This document shows, piece after piece, positions 26,987 through 35,266 of a stretch of DNA of 64,000 nt (within the stretch, counting starts at the first letter, position 1; every line of letters starts with the position of its first letter). Origin of the DNA: Paucibacter sp. TC2R-5 (GTDB lineage Bacteria > Pseudomonadota > Gammaproteobacteria > Burkholderiales > Burkholderiaceae_C); NCBI RefSeq assembly GCF_025717605.1, contig NZ_JAJIRQ010000003.1, positions 248,001-312,000 of the forward strand, written 5' to 3'. A program made the translations under genes and the position numbers. Below the pieces are notes generated by a model. The model saw nothing but the letters and a program-made list of their open reading frames with translations, was not told the origin of the DNA and ran no database searches.

Positions 26987-27460
26987 ATGAACCCGACCGA
27001 TCTGACTTCACTCAGCCCCTCACTGGCGACCCTGCCCGCCCTGCCCGCCCTCGTTGCGGCCTTGGTGGCCTTGTTTGCCAAGACCACACTGACCAGCGTT
27101 TTGCAGGTGCTGGCCCGTCTGCGCGCCGGTGTGTTTCCAATTCCCGAGGACGCCCGCCTGCTGCGCAAGAAACAGGCCGACGCCGAGGCGCCCTTTGTGC
27201 GCCGCTGCGCCAATGTCTGGCGCAATGACACCGAGAACCTGCCGCTCTTTTTTGCTTTGGCAGTTGCCTATGTGCTTTTAGGAGCTTCGGCCGAGGCCGC
27301 CCGCTTGCTGTTCGGCAGCTATGTGCTGCTGCGCTACGCCCACAGCGCTGTTTTCTTGCTGGGCCTGCAGCCTTGGCGCGCCTTGCTGTACCTGAGCGGC
27401 ATGGCAGTGTGCTGGGTGATTGCGTGGAAGTCGCTGCTGTTGGCAGGCTTGATGGGCTGA
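26987..27460 (+). CDS. MAPEG family membrane protein
   Basis: This is a 157-residue four-helix membrane protein of the MAPEG superfamily (membrane-associated proteins in eicosanoid and glutathione metabolism). The typical segment FVRRCANVWRNDTENLPLFF (the Arg/Asn/Glu-containing conserved stretch) is followed by YVLLRYAHSAVFLLGLQPWR. Bacterial members may have glutathione transferase or peroxidase activity, but few are characterised. The ATG at 26987 is chosen over an upstream TTG. It is divergent from the GlxA-type regulator. Confidence 0.85.
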   Translation: MNPTDLTSLSPSLATLPALPALVAALVALFAKTTLTSVLQVLARLRAGVFPIPEDARLLRKKQADAEAPFVRRCANVWRNDTENLPLFFALAVAYVLLGASAEAARLLFGSYVLLRYAHSAVFLLGLQPWRALLYLSGMAVCWVIAWKSLLLAGLMG

Positions 27461-27488
27461 ATATCCCAGAGAAGGTTCGCGAAGTGAC

Positions 27489-27512
27489 GGCTCAGGCTCA
27501 GGCTCAAGCTCA
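27489..27512. repeat. Short hexamer tandem repeat (GGCTCA x3 plus one imperfect unit)
   Basis: Three exact copies of GGCTCA followed by AGCTCA lie in the 96-bp spacer between two convergent genes. No coding or terminator role is apparent. It may simply be slippage-generated sequence. Confidence 0.5.
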
Positions 27513-27556
27513 GACTCTGAGGCACAAGCGCAGCAGCGAAGACCCGGCATTGGGAT

Positions 27557-28306
27557 TCACGTATCAAGCGGCGCCAAAGCCAGCATCGCTGCCCGCCTAG
27601 CCGTATCGGCATCCAACTGGGGCATCAGCCAGAACATGCCAGGGATCCTGTTCTTGGTGTGGCAGGACACATGCTGTCCGCCCTGAACCTGCACACACCA
27701 GGCCAATGGCGTCCGAGATTTCCCCTGCCCTCGCTCGGACTGCCAGCGCATGTAGGGGATCACTGCCCAGGTTTGACTCTCCCCACCTCGATGCCAGGTG
27801 ACGTTGCCACTATGCCGGCTGTTTATGGTCAAGCGTTGGGTGCCGTCAGGTCCCTCGTGTGAGCAAGTCAGCACGGGAGAAGTAGCAGCGTCCTGAACCG
27901 TGACGTTGAGTGCATGCTCGCTGGCCATTTCTTCTCGCCGTTCACAACGCCAGGCTTGCGACTCCCCACCCGCTGGCGTGAAGCCAAATCCGTAACGGAC
28001 GACACGGTACTCCTTGCGCGCGCCCCCGCCCAAAGGACCCAGGCCAATATTCCATGAGTCCGTGACCGTGCTTGTGCTGTAGCCGCCCTGCAGCACAAGA
28101 AGGTGCTGGCATGCGCTGTACTGTGTGCGCCCTTGGGCGACGCTCTGTCGAATTTCGCAAGGCTGAGCCTGTTGTTGAACATCTTCCGGCAGGAGCACTT
28201 GGATAGGGCCTGTGGACTGGCAGCCGTACAGCAATGCCAGGGCGGCGAGCCCGCCTGACCATAGACACAAGGAATAAGTAGAGCTTGTTGCGGGAATGCG
28301 CGTCAT
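27557..28306 (-). CDS. Hypothetical lipoprotein
   Basis: I do not recognise this 249-residue protein. The chosen ATG gives a signal peptide with lipobox LLYGC (Cys29). The mature part has several cysteines (CEIRQS, SACQHLL, WRCERRE, VLTCSHEG, WCVQVQ, VSCHTK), suggesting disulfides in the envelope. The Gly-rich stretch WNIGLGPLGGGARKEYRVVR could be a turn-rich loop. It appears monocistronic. A 283-bp region upstream (28307-28589) separates it from the ApbE gene on the same strand and shows no other gene. Some starts further upstream exist but would precede the signal peptide with an unlikely Cys-rich leader. Confidence 0.7.
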   Translation of the reverse strand: MTRIPATSSTYSLCLWSGGLAALALLYGCQSTGPIQVLLPEDVQQQAQPCEIRQSVAQGRTQYSACQHLLVLQGGYSTSTVTDSWNIGLGPLGGGARKEYRVVRYGFGFTPAGGESQAWRCERREEMASEHALNVTVQDAATSPVLTCSHEGPDGTQRLTINSRHSGNVTWHRGGESQTWAVIPYMRWQSERGQGKSRTPLAWCVQVQGGQHVSCHTKNRIPGMFWLMPQLDADTARRAAMLALAPLDT

Positions 28307-28589
28307 GGATTGATTCGCGAAAAAAATTAGGGGACCGGGCGCAAAAGCACAAAGGATGTCACCCGATTGATCGGCCGCTTGCCGCCCGTGCAAGCTTTGG
28401 GTAAAGCAGGTCCGTTCCGGGCACATTATTGCCGCTCACTCTGCGAGTCCGAATGAATGGAACTGGTCGATCGCGGGAGCACGGCGAAACGGCAGCAAAG
28501 AGCGCTGCAGTTGCCGAAGTCGGACCGAAAGGACGCTACCTTGGCCCAGCGCGCCTCCCTTCGGCTGGCTTCCGTGTCTGCCGGCCGCC

Positions 28590-29618
28590 TTACTCTGACG
28601 ACAAGTCGTGCCAGGCCGGGCTGAGTATTTCGCGCCATTCAGGCTCGCGCAAGACGAACAAGGCGGCCAGCCCCAGCTCGGCCGCCAAGGCCGGCCCGGC
28701 GAGCGGCCCCAAAACCAGCAAGGCGGTGGCCCAAGCGTCGGCCAAGCAGCAACTGGCATGCAGCACGCTGACGCTGGCCAGACCATGCTTGATGGGCTCG
28801 CCACTAAGCGGGTCAAGCGTGTGCGAGCGGCGCCGCCCCTGCGCGTCGATAAAGCTGTTGCGATAGTCGCCGCTGGTGGCCACCGCCAAGCCGTGCAGGG
28901 CCAGCGCCGTGTCCCTCAAACCAGAGGCGCCGGGCACGGACTCCAACTGAACCCACCAGGGTTGGCCATTCGGTTTGAGGCCGGCGCCGCGCAACTCGCC
29001 GCCGATCTCGACCAGATGGTGTTCGAGGCCACAGTCCCGCAAAAACTCCGCCAATCGGTCAACGGCAAAGCCCTTGGCGATGCCGCACAAATCCAGCTCC
29101 AAGCCGCCCGGCTGCAAGACTTCCCATTCGCCGGCGCCTGCTTCACGCAGGCTCAGGTCTTGCCAGCGATTTTGACCTCGCCGCCCACTTGCGTCGGCCG
29201 GCGCCACAAAGCCGGGTTCCTCATGGCGGCGCCCGGCCCCAAAACCCCAGGCTCGCACCAAGGCCGCCGCCGTGGGATCAAAAGCGCCGCCGCTGGCCCG
29301 CGCCACGGCCAGCGCCTCGCCCAAGACCCGGGCGCAAACGCCGCTCAGCGAGACCCAGCTGCCGGCCTCAGCGCGGCCAAAGCGACTCAGATCCGAGTCG
29401 GCCTCCCAAGGGCTCATGCGCGCCACCACCTCGGCCAGCCTGGCTTCCAAGCCGCGCCGCAGTGCGCTGCAGTCCAGCCCACACGGCGCGTAGAACTTGA
29501 CTTGCCAACTGGTGCCCATGCTCAAGCCGTCAAGCGCATAGAGCTGCTCACCCAAGGCCGGCGTAGCCGGATCGATTTGCGCCGGCACAAGCACCCGCCG
29601 CTCGAACATGGTCTGCAT
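28590..29618 (-). CDS. apbE: FAD:protein FMN transferase (ApbE family)
   Basis: This is a 342-residue flavin transferase that attaches FMN from FAD to a Thr or Ser of target proteins. Conserved elements are present: LSMGTSWQVKFYA near the N-terminus, GGAFDPTAAALVRAWGFG, LDLCGIAKGFAVDRLAEFL, and the C-terminal SHTLDPLSGEPIKHGLASVS followed by ADAWATALLVLG. It is the last gene of the iron-linked operon, 7 bp after the DUF4198 gene, and the DUF2271 protein of the same operon carries an ApbE acceptor motif, its probable substrate. Oddly, no signal peptide or lipobox is visible at the start used (MQTMFERRVLVPAQIDP), whereas characterised ApbE enzymes acting on exported proteins are periplasmic. 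Confidence 0.92.
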   Translation of the reverse strand: MQTMFERRVLVPAQIDPATPALGEQLYALDGLSMGTSWQVKFYAPCGLDCSALRRGLEARLAEVVARMSPWEADSDLSRFGRAEAGSWVSLSGVCARVLGEALAVARASGGAFDPTAAALVRAWGFGAGRRHEEPGFVAPADASGRRGQNRWQDLSLREAGAGEWEVLQPGGLELDLCGIAKGFAVDRLAEFLRDCGLEHHLVEIGGELRGAGLKPNGQPWWVQLESVPGASGLRDTALALHGLAVATSGDYRNSFIDAQGRRRSHTLDPLSGEPIKHGLASVSVLHASCCLADAWATALLVLGPLAGPALAAELGLAALFVLREPEWREILSPAWHDLSSE

Positions 29619-29625
29619 CGCGGAA

Positions 29626-30441
29626 CTACTTGGGCAGCACCTCAAAGGTGGCGCTGTAACGATAGCGCCTGGCCTGCTGATCCCCCTTGGCGGCCACCTC
29701 ATGCCCCAGGCCCAGCCAATAGCGGCCTGGCTCGGGCCAGGTGATGGCCAGCTCACCCTGTGCGTCGGTCTTCAGCGTCAGCTCGCCGAGCTTGTAGCGA
29801 TAGCGGCTGCCGCCTCGCAGCACCGTCACGGTGGCATCCGGCAGGGGCTGCCCGTCCAGCAGCAGTCGCAGTCGCGAGCTGTCGCCATTGGAAAGGTCGG
29901 TGACGGGCGTCAAGGCCTGCAATTCCAAACCCTGTTTGGCGGGCTGGAATGGCGGCAGGCCGGCCCGCTCTTTGCTGACAAAGGTTTCGCTGACCATCCA
30001 GGTGCGCGTCACTTGCAAGTCCTTGGCCTCAGCCGGGATCTGCGCAGACAGATCAGCCGGCTTGCCCCGCCAGCGTTTGGTTTCCTCACCCAGTTTGTAA
30101 CTGGCGAACACTGACTCGGCGCTATTGCTGACCCGGTAGGTGCCGGGCTGCTCAAGCTTGATCTCAAAGCTGGTGCGGTTGCGGGCCGTGACGGGGGCTT
30201 CGGGCTTTAGCGGCTTGCCGTCTGGGCCTAGCACCAAGACCTCGCCCAGTTGCAGGCCAATTTCATACTCGAACAACTCCTCCGAAGCGACCGCATCAAT
30301 ATTGACCAGCGTCGCCTTGCCGCCGGCGGCCGCATCAATATGCGCGGATTGGGGCAATAACCAAGTGCGGTGAGCATCGGCCGCGCCGGCCGCGCTCAGC
30401 AGCAAACAGGCCAAGCCAAGGGCTGTGATGGATAGTTTCAT
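29626..30441 (-). CDS. DUF4198 domain-containing periplasmic protein
   Basis: This is a 271-residue exported protein with a signal peptide ending at ADAHR, so the mature N-terminus would begin with a histidine (HRTWLLPQSAHIDAAAGG), a feature seen in some metal-binding periplasmic proteins. DUF4198 proteins are beta-rich, and relatives occur beside nickel/cobalt and iron uptake genes. The C-terminal half (about 170-265) reads as a beta-sandwich with LRLLLDGQPLPDATVTVLRG and ending SATFEVLP, like a carboxypeptidase-regulatory-type fold. It is placed between the DUF2271 and ApbE genes, 11 and 7 bp apart. Its function is unknown. A periplasmic metal-handling role in the operon is inferred. Confidence 0.88.
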   Translation of the reverse strand: MKLSITALGLACLLLSAAGAADAHRTWLLPQSAHIDAAAGGKATLVNIDAVASEELFEYEIGLQLGEVLVLGPDGKPLKPEAPVTARNRTSFEIKLEQPGTYRVSNSAESVFASYKLGEETKRWRGKPADLSAQIPAEAKDLQVTRTWMVSETFVSKERAGLPPFQPAKQGLELQALTPVTDLSNGDSSRLRLLLDGQPLPDATVTVLRGGSRYRYKLGELTLKTDAQGELAITWPEPGRYWLGLGHEVAAKGDQQARRYRYSATFEVLPK

Positions 30442-30452
30442 ATGTATTCCCC

Positions 30453-30965
30453 TCAAGGTTTGACCGACAAAGACAAGGCGCCCAACTCATGCTCACCTTG
30501 CGCGCCGAACTGCACCGCCGAGCTAATCGGTAACTGCAGCGGCAAACGCTGGACCTCGCGGCCGCCTCCTTCGCGGGCCACTTCCACCACGACTTCATAC
30601 TTGCCGGCGGGAAGCGCAGCCAGGCTCTTGCTCAGATTGAGCTTGTGCTCGCCCACCGCTCGGGTGGCGCCGCTGACCCCGTCCAATGGGATGCTCAAAT
30701 CGCGCCCGCTTTTGCGCCACCACTGGCGCAGATCGGGCAGCCATTTGGCACCGGCGTTATTGGCTTTTTTCTGGTCATACCAGACCGCCAAGCTGATGGC
30801 CGGCTCCCCGGCACGCTCGGCCCAGACGGCCACATAGGGCCGGTGGTATTCGGCCACATTCAGACGCGGCAACTCCAGGCTGAGCTGGGCTTCGGCGGCC
30901 CAGGCGGGCAGCACGGCGCCAGCACTGGCGAGCAAGACCGTGTAGGAAAAAAGTTTGTTTTGCAT
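30453..30965 (-). CDS. DUF2271 protein with an ApbE flavinylation motif
   Basis: This is a 170-residue periplasmic protein with a signal peptide (cleavage after AWAAEA) and the DUF2271 domain. Residues 95-101 read DGVSGAT. The motif ApbE enzymes modify in NqrC, RnfG and NosR-type FMN-binding proteins is D-x(2,3)-(S/T)-G-A-T, with FMN bound through the last Thr, here T101. The tail LPLQLPISSAVQFGAQGEHE is beta-rich. It lies 8 bp downstream of the PepSY gene and in the same operon as apbE. I infer a soluble covalent flavoprotein that carries electrons across the periplasm, probably to ferric iron. Whether the wider DUF2271 family has been shown to be flavinylated I cannot confirm from here. Confidence 0.85.
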   Translation of the reverse strand: MQNKLFSYTVLLASAGAVLPAWAAEAQLSLELPRLNVAEYHRPYVAVWAERAGEPAISLAVWYDQKKANNAGAKWLPDLRQWWRKSGRDLSIPLDGVSGATRAVGEHKLNLSKSLAALPAGKYEVVVEVAREGGGREVQRLPLQLPISSAVQFGAQGEHELGALSLSVKP

Positions 30966-30973
30966 AGAAAAAT

Positions 30974-31642
30974 TCAATGAACAAATATGAGCAATAAAGC
31001 GACCGGCAGCAGCAAACCAGCGGCCACCAAGGGCCAGACGCTGGGCCGTTTGGCCGCGTGCATTTTCAAAATCAGCAAACCGGTGATCGCGAACAGCAGG
31101 CTGGCGACGGCAAACAGGTCGATGAACCAGCTCCACACCGGGCCGGTGTGGCGACCTTTGTGCAGATCATTCAAATAGGCCACGCCGCCGCGCTCGCTGC
31201 GCTCGAATTCGGCCTCGCCACTGGGCAAGGCGATCCGCAACCAGGCGTCGCCGCCGGGGCGCGGCAAGGACAGATAGAGCTCGTCCGGCGCCCATTCGGC
31301 CAACAAGCCTGCCGTCTTGAAACCCCATTGCTCCCTCAACCAATGCTGCAAGGGAGGCGGCAACTCGGCCTTCTGCGCACCCGAATGCGCAGCCACCAGC
31401 GTGGCCCGCAACACCGCGTCCGGCAACTGCGCCTGTCCGCTCGAAATCCTCGCCTTGGATTCAAATAGACCGGCGTTGTTCAGCGTGAGGCCCGTGACGC
31501 TGAACATCAGCAGCGCCACCAGGCTTATCGCGCTGCTGACCCAATGCCACAGATGCAGTTGCTTCAGATAGGCGGCCCGGCTCTTGAGCTGCGTTTTGCT
31601 GGCAGCGGCGTCGGTCGCGATGTAGGCGGAGGCATTGCTCAT
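30974..31642 (-). CDS. PepSY-associated TM-helix membrane protein (putative electron-transfer subunit)
   Basis: This is a 222-residue inner-membrane protein with the PepSY-associated TM layout: TM1 at [20 protein letters not shown], a periplasmic loop of about 110 residues, TM2-3 after [20 protein letters not shown], and a C-terminal helix pair. Histidines flank the helices (HLWHW, DLHKGRH), as in ferric reductase-like PepSY proteins such as FoxB-type siderophore reductases, and could ligate heme. It overlaps the PiuC-type gene by ATGA and precedes DUF2271 by 8 bp. A role in passing electrons from the quinone pool or cytoplasm to the periplasmic flavoprotein is inferred from context. Confidence 0.85.
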   Translation of the reverse strand: MSNASAYIATDAAASKTQLKSRAAYLKQLHLWHWVSSAISLVALLMFSVTGLTLNNAGLFESKARISSGQAQLPDAVLRATLVAAHSGAQKAELPPPLQHWLREQWGFKTAGLLAEWAPDELYLSLPRPGGDAWLRIALPSGEAEFERSERGGVAYLNDLHKGRHTGPVWSWFIDLFAVASLLFAITGLLILKMHAAKRPSVWPLVAAGLLLPVALLLIFVH

Positions 31643-32322
31643 GTCTCGGCCCATTGCCGCAAGAGGTTGTGATAGTGGCCACTCAAGCTCACAGCCTCGT
31701 CGATCTCGCCGAAACGAGCGCGCAGGCTTTGAATGCTTTGATCGAGCTGGTAGAGCATGGTGCGGCGGCCGTCATCGCGCACCATGCTCTGGGTCCAGAA
31801 GAAGGCCGCGATGCGCTCGCCGGAAGTGACCGGCAGCACCTGATGCAAACTGGTCGAGGGATACAAGACCAAGTCGCCCGCAGGCAACTTGACCTCATGG
31901 CTGCCATAGCTGTCCTGCACCACCAGCTCGCCGCCCTCGTACTCGCCGGGCTCGCACAGGAACAGCGTGCTGGAGACGTCGCTGCGCAGCGGCTGCGAGC
32001 TGCCCAACTGGCTCATCACCGCACCGTCCACATGAAGGCCGTAATGCTCGCCGCCTGCATAGCGGTTGAACAAAGGGCTGAGCATGCGCAAGGGCAAGGC
32101 GGCCGAAAAGAATTGCGGGTGGGCACTCAAGCGCTGCTGGATCAGCTGACCCAATTCGACCGCCAGCGCCGAGCCGGGCTTGAGTTGCTGATTGCGCTTG
32201 ACCTGCGCGCCCAAAGCGCCGACGGTGGCCCGGCCATCACCCCACTCGCCCTCGGCCAGCAAACGCTGACGAAACTCGCTCACTTCGGCGGCACTCAGCA
32301 CGCCCTGGATATGCAGCAACAT
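31639..32322 (-). CDS. piuC: PKHD-type Fe(II)/2-oxoglutarate-dependent hydroxylase (PiuC/YbiX family)
   Basis: This is a 227-residue double-stranded beta-helix dioxygenase. The iron-binding facial triad is H97, D99 ([13 protein letters not shown]) and H160 ([12 protein letters not shown]), with R170 ([10 protein letters not shown]) for 2-oxoglutarate. The family (E. coli YbiX, P. aeruginosa PiuC) is constantly found beside a TonB receptor of the Fiu/PiuA type. Its substrate is unknown. It follows the receptor stop by 33 bp and overlaps the PepSY gene, so it is in the same operon. Confidence 0.92.
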   Translation of the reverse strand: MLLHIQGVLSAAEVSEFRQRLLAEGEWGDGRATVGALGAQVKRNQQLKPGSALAVELGQLIQQRLSAHPQFFSAALPLRMLSPLFNRYAGGEHYGLHVDGAVMSQLGSSQPLRSDVSSTLFLCEPGEYEGGELVVQDSYGSHEVKLPAGDLVLYPSTSLHQVLPVTSGERIAAFFWTQSMVRDDGRRTMLYQLDQSIQSLRARFGEIDEAVSLSGHYHNLLRQWAET

Positions 32323-32355
32323 GGTCGCCCGCCCTCCTCTTCCGTCTATCCCAGA

Positions 32356-34767
32356 TCAGTACTTGACGTTCAGTGCCAAGCTCATGCTGCGCGGCGCGCC
32401 AAGCGTGAAGCGATTGCGCCCGCTATTGACCGAGGCTAGATAGAATTTGTCCGCCAGGTTGGCCACATTGAACTGCAGGGCCAGGTTCTTGTTGATCTCG
32501 TAGGCCGCCATCGCGTCAAACACCCAGTAGCTCGGGATGCCATCAATGCCGACCACCGGCGCCGCGCCGTTGTTGACCTGCGTGGTCTGACTGGCGGTGT
32601 AGCGTGCGCCGCCGCCCAGGCTCAGGCCTTGCATCAGGCCTTCGGCCACGCGGTAGTTGACCCAGGACGTAAAGCTCAGTTTCGGCGTGTAGACCAGCTG
32701 AGCGCCGGTCTGCACGTCGACCTGGCCGGGCACGACCGTGACGGCCTCATTGACCTTGCTGTCCATCCACACCAGACCGGCCTGCAGTTGCAAGTTGTTC
32801 GACACCGCGCCCGCCGCACCCAGCTCCAGGCCCTTGACCGTCTTCTTGCCGTATTGCGTCACTTCTCCGGTGGCGCTGCCGGCGCGCGCCAGCTCGTTCT
32901 CGTTTTGCGAGCGGAACAAAGCGGCCGTCAACAGCAATTGCTTGTCGAGCATGTCCCATTTCGTGCCCAGTTCCAGATTATTGGCCTGCTGTGGTTTCAA
33001 GTTAGGCGCATTGATGCTGACCGCGCCGGTGTCGGCACTGGGGGTCGCGCTGCTCAGTGCGAAGTTGTCGCTGCCGGGCGGCTTTTGCGAGGTAGCGTAA
33101 GACAGGTAGACGCTGCCGTTCTCGCTCGGCTTGAACAGCAGACCCAGCTTGCCGCTGAGCAGCGTGTCGCTGTTCACCAAAGCACTGGCCGCGACCGCTG
33201 GGGTCGAGGTGGCGGGAATGCTGGTGTACTCGCTGCGGAAACGCTCGGCGCGCAGGCCCGCGCTGAGCTGCCAGCGCTCGCTGAGATCCAAGGTGTCGAA
33301 CAGAAAAGCGGCGGCGGTCGTGGTCTCGCCGGCCGTGCTGGCGCCGTTACGGGTCAGCGGGGCGAACTTGTCGTTGACCGATGGCGCATACAAATTGGCG
33401 CGATCACCGGCGATGTTGACATAGGCAAAGCCCGCAGTGTTCTGCTTTTCATGCGTCAGCTCGACGCCGGTGCTGATGCTGTTCTTGAGGCCGGCAAGCG
33501 TGAAGGCGCTGTTCAAGCTGGTCTGGTTGGCCAGAATCTGGTTGCGCTGATCGCGGCCCAGGCGGGCGCGGCCTACCGTCCAGGCTGCCGGTTTGGCGGC
33601 GTCGCCGATGATGGACCAATTGCCGGGCGTGCTGCTGATGATGATGTTCGTCAGGTTCAGATCCTGCTGGGTGCGGCCAAAGCGCGAGATATTGCGCAGG
33701 CTGGTGCCCGGCGCAAAGTCATGCTCCAGCAACAGGGTCAACATATCGGCTTGCGTGTTGTCGAAATCGTCTTTGCTGCCGTAGAAATTGCTGCGCTCAA
33801 CCGGCTTGATGCCCGAGGCCAACACTCCGCCCACCGGCGGCTTGGCATTGGCACCGGCCAGATCCTTGAAAATCAGCTGATTCGTCCAGCCCATCAGGCC
33901 CACACCGGGGATGCCGCCATCGGGAATCGCATCCTGATCGACATGTAGATAACTCAGCGTGGCGCGAGTGGCCGTGCCCAGCCCCAAGGTCAAGGACGGT
34001 GCCACGCCCCAGCGATTGCGCTCGAGCACATCGCGGCCCTCTACATTGCCACGGTCGCTGAACACATTCAGGCGCAGCGCCGCGCCGGGCAATCCAATAT
34101 CCAGTTTCTTGTTCAGATCGGCCGTCACCCGCACGCGGCTGCCGCTGGACACTTGGGCCGAGCCTTCGGCAAAGTCCCGTAACTGCGGCTTCTTGCTGAC
34201 CATATTGATGAAACCATTCGGCGAGCCGCGGCCGTTGTCCGCGCCGCTCGGGCCCTTGACCACTTCGACCGACTCGACATTGAAGGTGTCGCGGGTGATG
34301 CCGCCGAGATCGCGCACGCCGTCCACAAAGATATTGGCGCTGGCGTCGAAGCCGCGCATGAAGACGGTGTCACCGGTATTGGTGTTGCCGTTCTCGCCCA
34401 GCGTGAAGGTGATGCCGGGCGTGTTGCGCAGCGCCTCGCTCAAGGAAGATGTGCCCTGCTGCTGAATCAGCTCTCGGTTGATCACGGTGACGGTCTGCGG
34501 GGTGTCCAGCAACGGCTTGACAAACTTGGGCGAGGAGGCCGTCTCGGCCTTGAACTCATTCTCAACCACGGCCTTGGCCTTGGCGCGCACCACCGGCAGC
34601 GCGGTCTCGGCCGAGTCTGCAGTTGGCGTCTGCGCCCATGCGCCGAGCGGCAGCGTTAGCGCCAGCAAGGCCGCGCTGGCGACTGAGGAAGAAGAAGAAG
34701 AAGAAGAAGAAGCGGATGAAACGCAGGCCGGCATGGCCGCGTGCTTGCGGCTCTTGATGAAAGACAT
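32356..34767 (-). CDS. TonB-dependent siderophore receptor (Fiu/PiuA-like)
   Basis: This is an 803-residue outer-membrane receptor for a ferric siderophore, probably catecholate-like by similarity to Fiu/PiuA and by the PiuC neighbour. The start MSFIKSRKHAAMPACV gives a signal peptide with an unusual serine run. The plug domain follows (LDTPQTVTVINRELIQQQG, VFMRGFDASANIFVDGVRDL and VEVVKGPSGADNGRGSPNGF), then a 22-strand barrel ending LGAPRSMSLALNVKY. There is no N-terminal STN signalling domain, so it is not a FecA-type transducer. It is the first gene of a six-gene operon ending with apbE, with the promoter about 118 bp upstream overlapped by a Fur-box-like sequence. Confidence 0.94.
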   Translation of the reverse strand: MSFIKSRKHAAMPACVSSASSSSSSSSSVASAALLALTLPLGAWAQTPTADSAETALPVVRAKAKAVVENEFKAETASSPKFVKPLLDTPQTVTVINRELIQQQGTSSLSEALRNTPGITFTLGENGNTNTGDTVFMRGFDASANIFVDGVRDLGGITRDTFNVESVEVVKGPSGADNGRGSPNGFINMVSKKPQLRDFAEGSAQVSSGSRVRVTADLNKKLDIGLPGAALRLNVFSDRGNVEGRDVLERNRWGVAPSLTLGLGTATRATLSYLHVDQDAIPDGGIPGVGLMGWTNQLIFKDLAGANAKPPVGGVLASGIKPVERSNFYGSKDDFDNTQADMLTLLLEHDFAPGTSLRNISRFGRTQQDLNLTNIIISSTPGNWSIIGDAAKPAAWTVGRARLGRDQRNQILANQTSLNSAFTLAGLKNSISTGVELTHEKQNTAGFAYVNIAGDRANLYAPSVNDKFAPLTRNGASTAGETTTAAAFLFDTLDLSERWQLSAGLRAERFRSEYTSIPATSTPAVAASALVNSDTLLSGKLGLLFKPSENGSVYLSYATSQKPPGSDNFALSSATPSADTGAVSINAPNLKPQQANNLELGTKWDMLDKQLLLTAALFRSQNENELARAGSATGEVTQYGKKTVKGLELGAAGAVSNNLQLQAGLVWMDSKVNEAVTVVPGQVDVQTGAQLVYTPKLSFTSWVNYRVAEGLMQGLSLGGGARYTASQTTQVNNGAAPVVGIDGIPSYWVFDAMAAYEINKNLALQFNVANLADKFYLASVNSGRNRFTLGAPRSMSLALNVKY
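34688..34711. repeat. (GAA)8 trinucleotide microsatellite inside the receptor signal peptide
   Basis: Eight uninterrupted GAA units (TTC on the coding strand) plus an adjoining GAG encode a run of serines in the signal-peptide region of the TonB receptor. Slippage would add or remove one serine at a time without breaking the frame. Confidence 0.85.
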
Positions 34768-34880
34768 TGAGGAACACTCCAGGGATCGAATTGGATTTCT
34801 TCGAGCGCGGGCGCGGCGCCGCTTTTCTTTTTGCGTGCGCGCCTTACCTGGGGATAACCTGGGTCTACTCTGCGACAGAC

Positions 34881-34913
34881 GCAAATGATAACAGTTCTTA
34901 TTTGCATGCGCAA
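34881..34913 (-). promoter_or_regulatory. Sigma70-like promoter overlapped by a Fur-box-like inverted repeat
   Basis: On the minus strand, TTGCGC (34908-34913) and TATCAT (34885-34890) are separated by exactly 17 bp, a good -35/-10 pair reading towards the TonB receptor. The sequence 34881-34905 is an imperfect palindrome: GCAAATGATAA against GCAAATAAGAA read from the other end (9 of 11 match). It resembles Burkholderiales Fur boxes and covers the -10 element, where bound Fur would block RNA polymerase. The rest of the 499-bp spacer (34768-35266) must also hold the promoter of the chemoreceptor gene, but nothing clear was seen there. Confidence 0.72.
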
Positions 34914-35266
34914 TTTTTCAGGCCTACAGGTCTCTGCCAAGTTCGGGGCTTTTCGCATGGCTGTATGTCCCCCGCGCGCGAAGAAACAGCCCAGCAATAA
35001 ATCCGCCCGCGCGCACAGCGCCCAAACACAGCTTGGCCACCTTGATCGGCGAAGCCCCATGGCGTGAAAAATTCCACCCTTGGGCGCTTGAGGCAAGCAA
35101 GCACCCACCGCAAGACTGATTTGCCCCTCAAGTCGCGACCAGGCCCGGCCGAAGAGCGCACATCCGTCGCCCCGCGCTCGGCCAAAGTGGCCTGGCAGAC
35201 AAGCTGCGGTGCCCGCGTATTTTTCGAACCCTAAGAAGCCAACTTGCCGGATTTCAAACAAGAAAT

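Noticed and set aside
34688-34711. Possible CRISPR-like or phase-switching repeat
   Set aside because: It is a pure trinucleotide run within a reading frame, has no spacers, and its slippage cannot cause a frameshift.
35218-35255. Possible flagellar sigma-28 promoter before the chemoreceptor gene
   Set aside because: TAAG and GCCGGATT elements exist but are only 14 bases apart from start to start, too close for a sigma-28 promoter.
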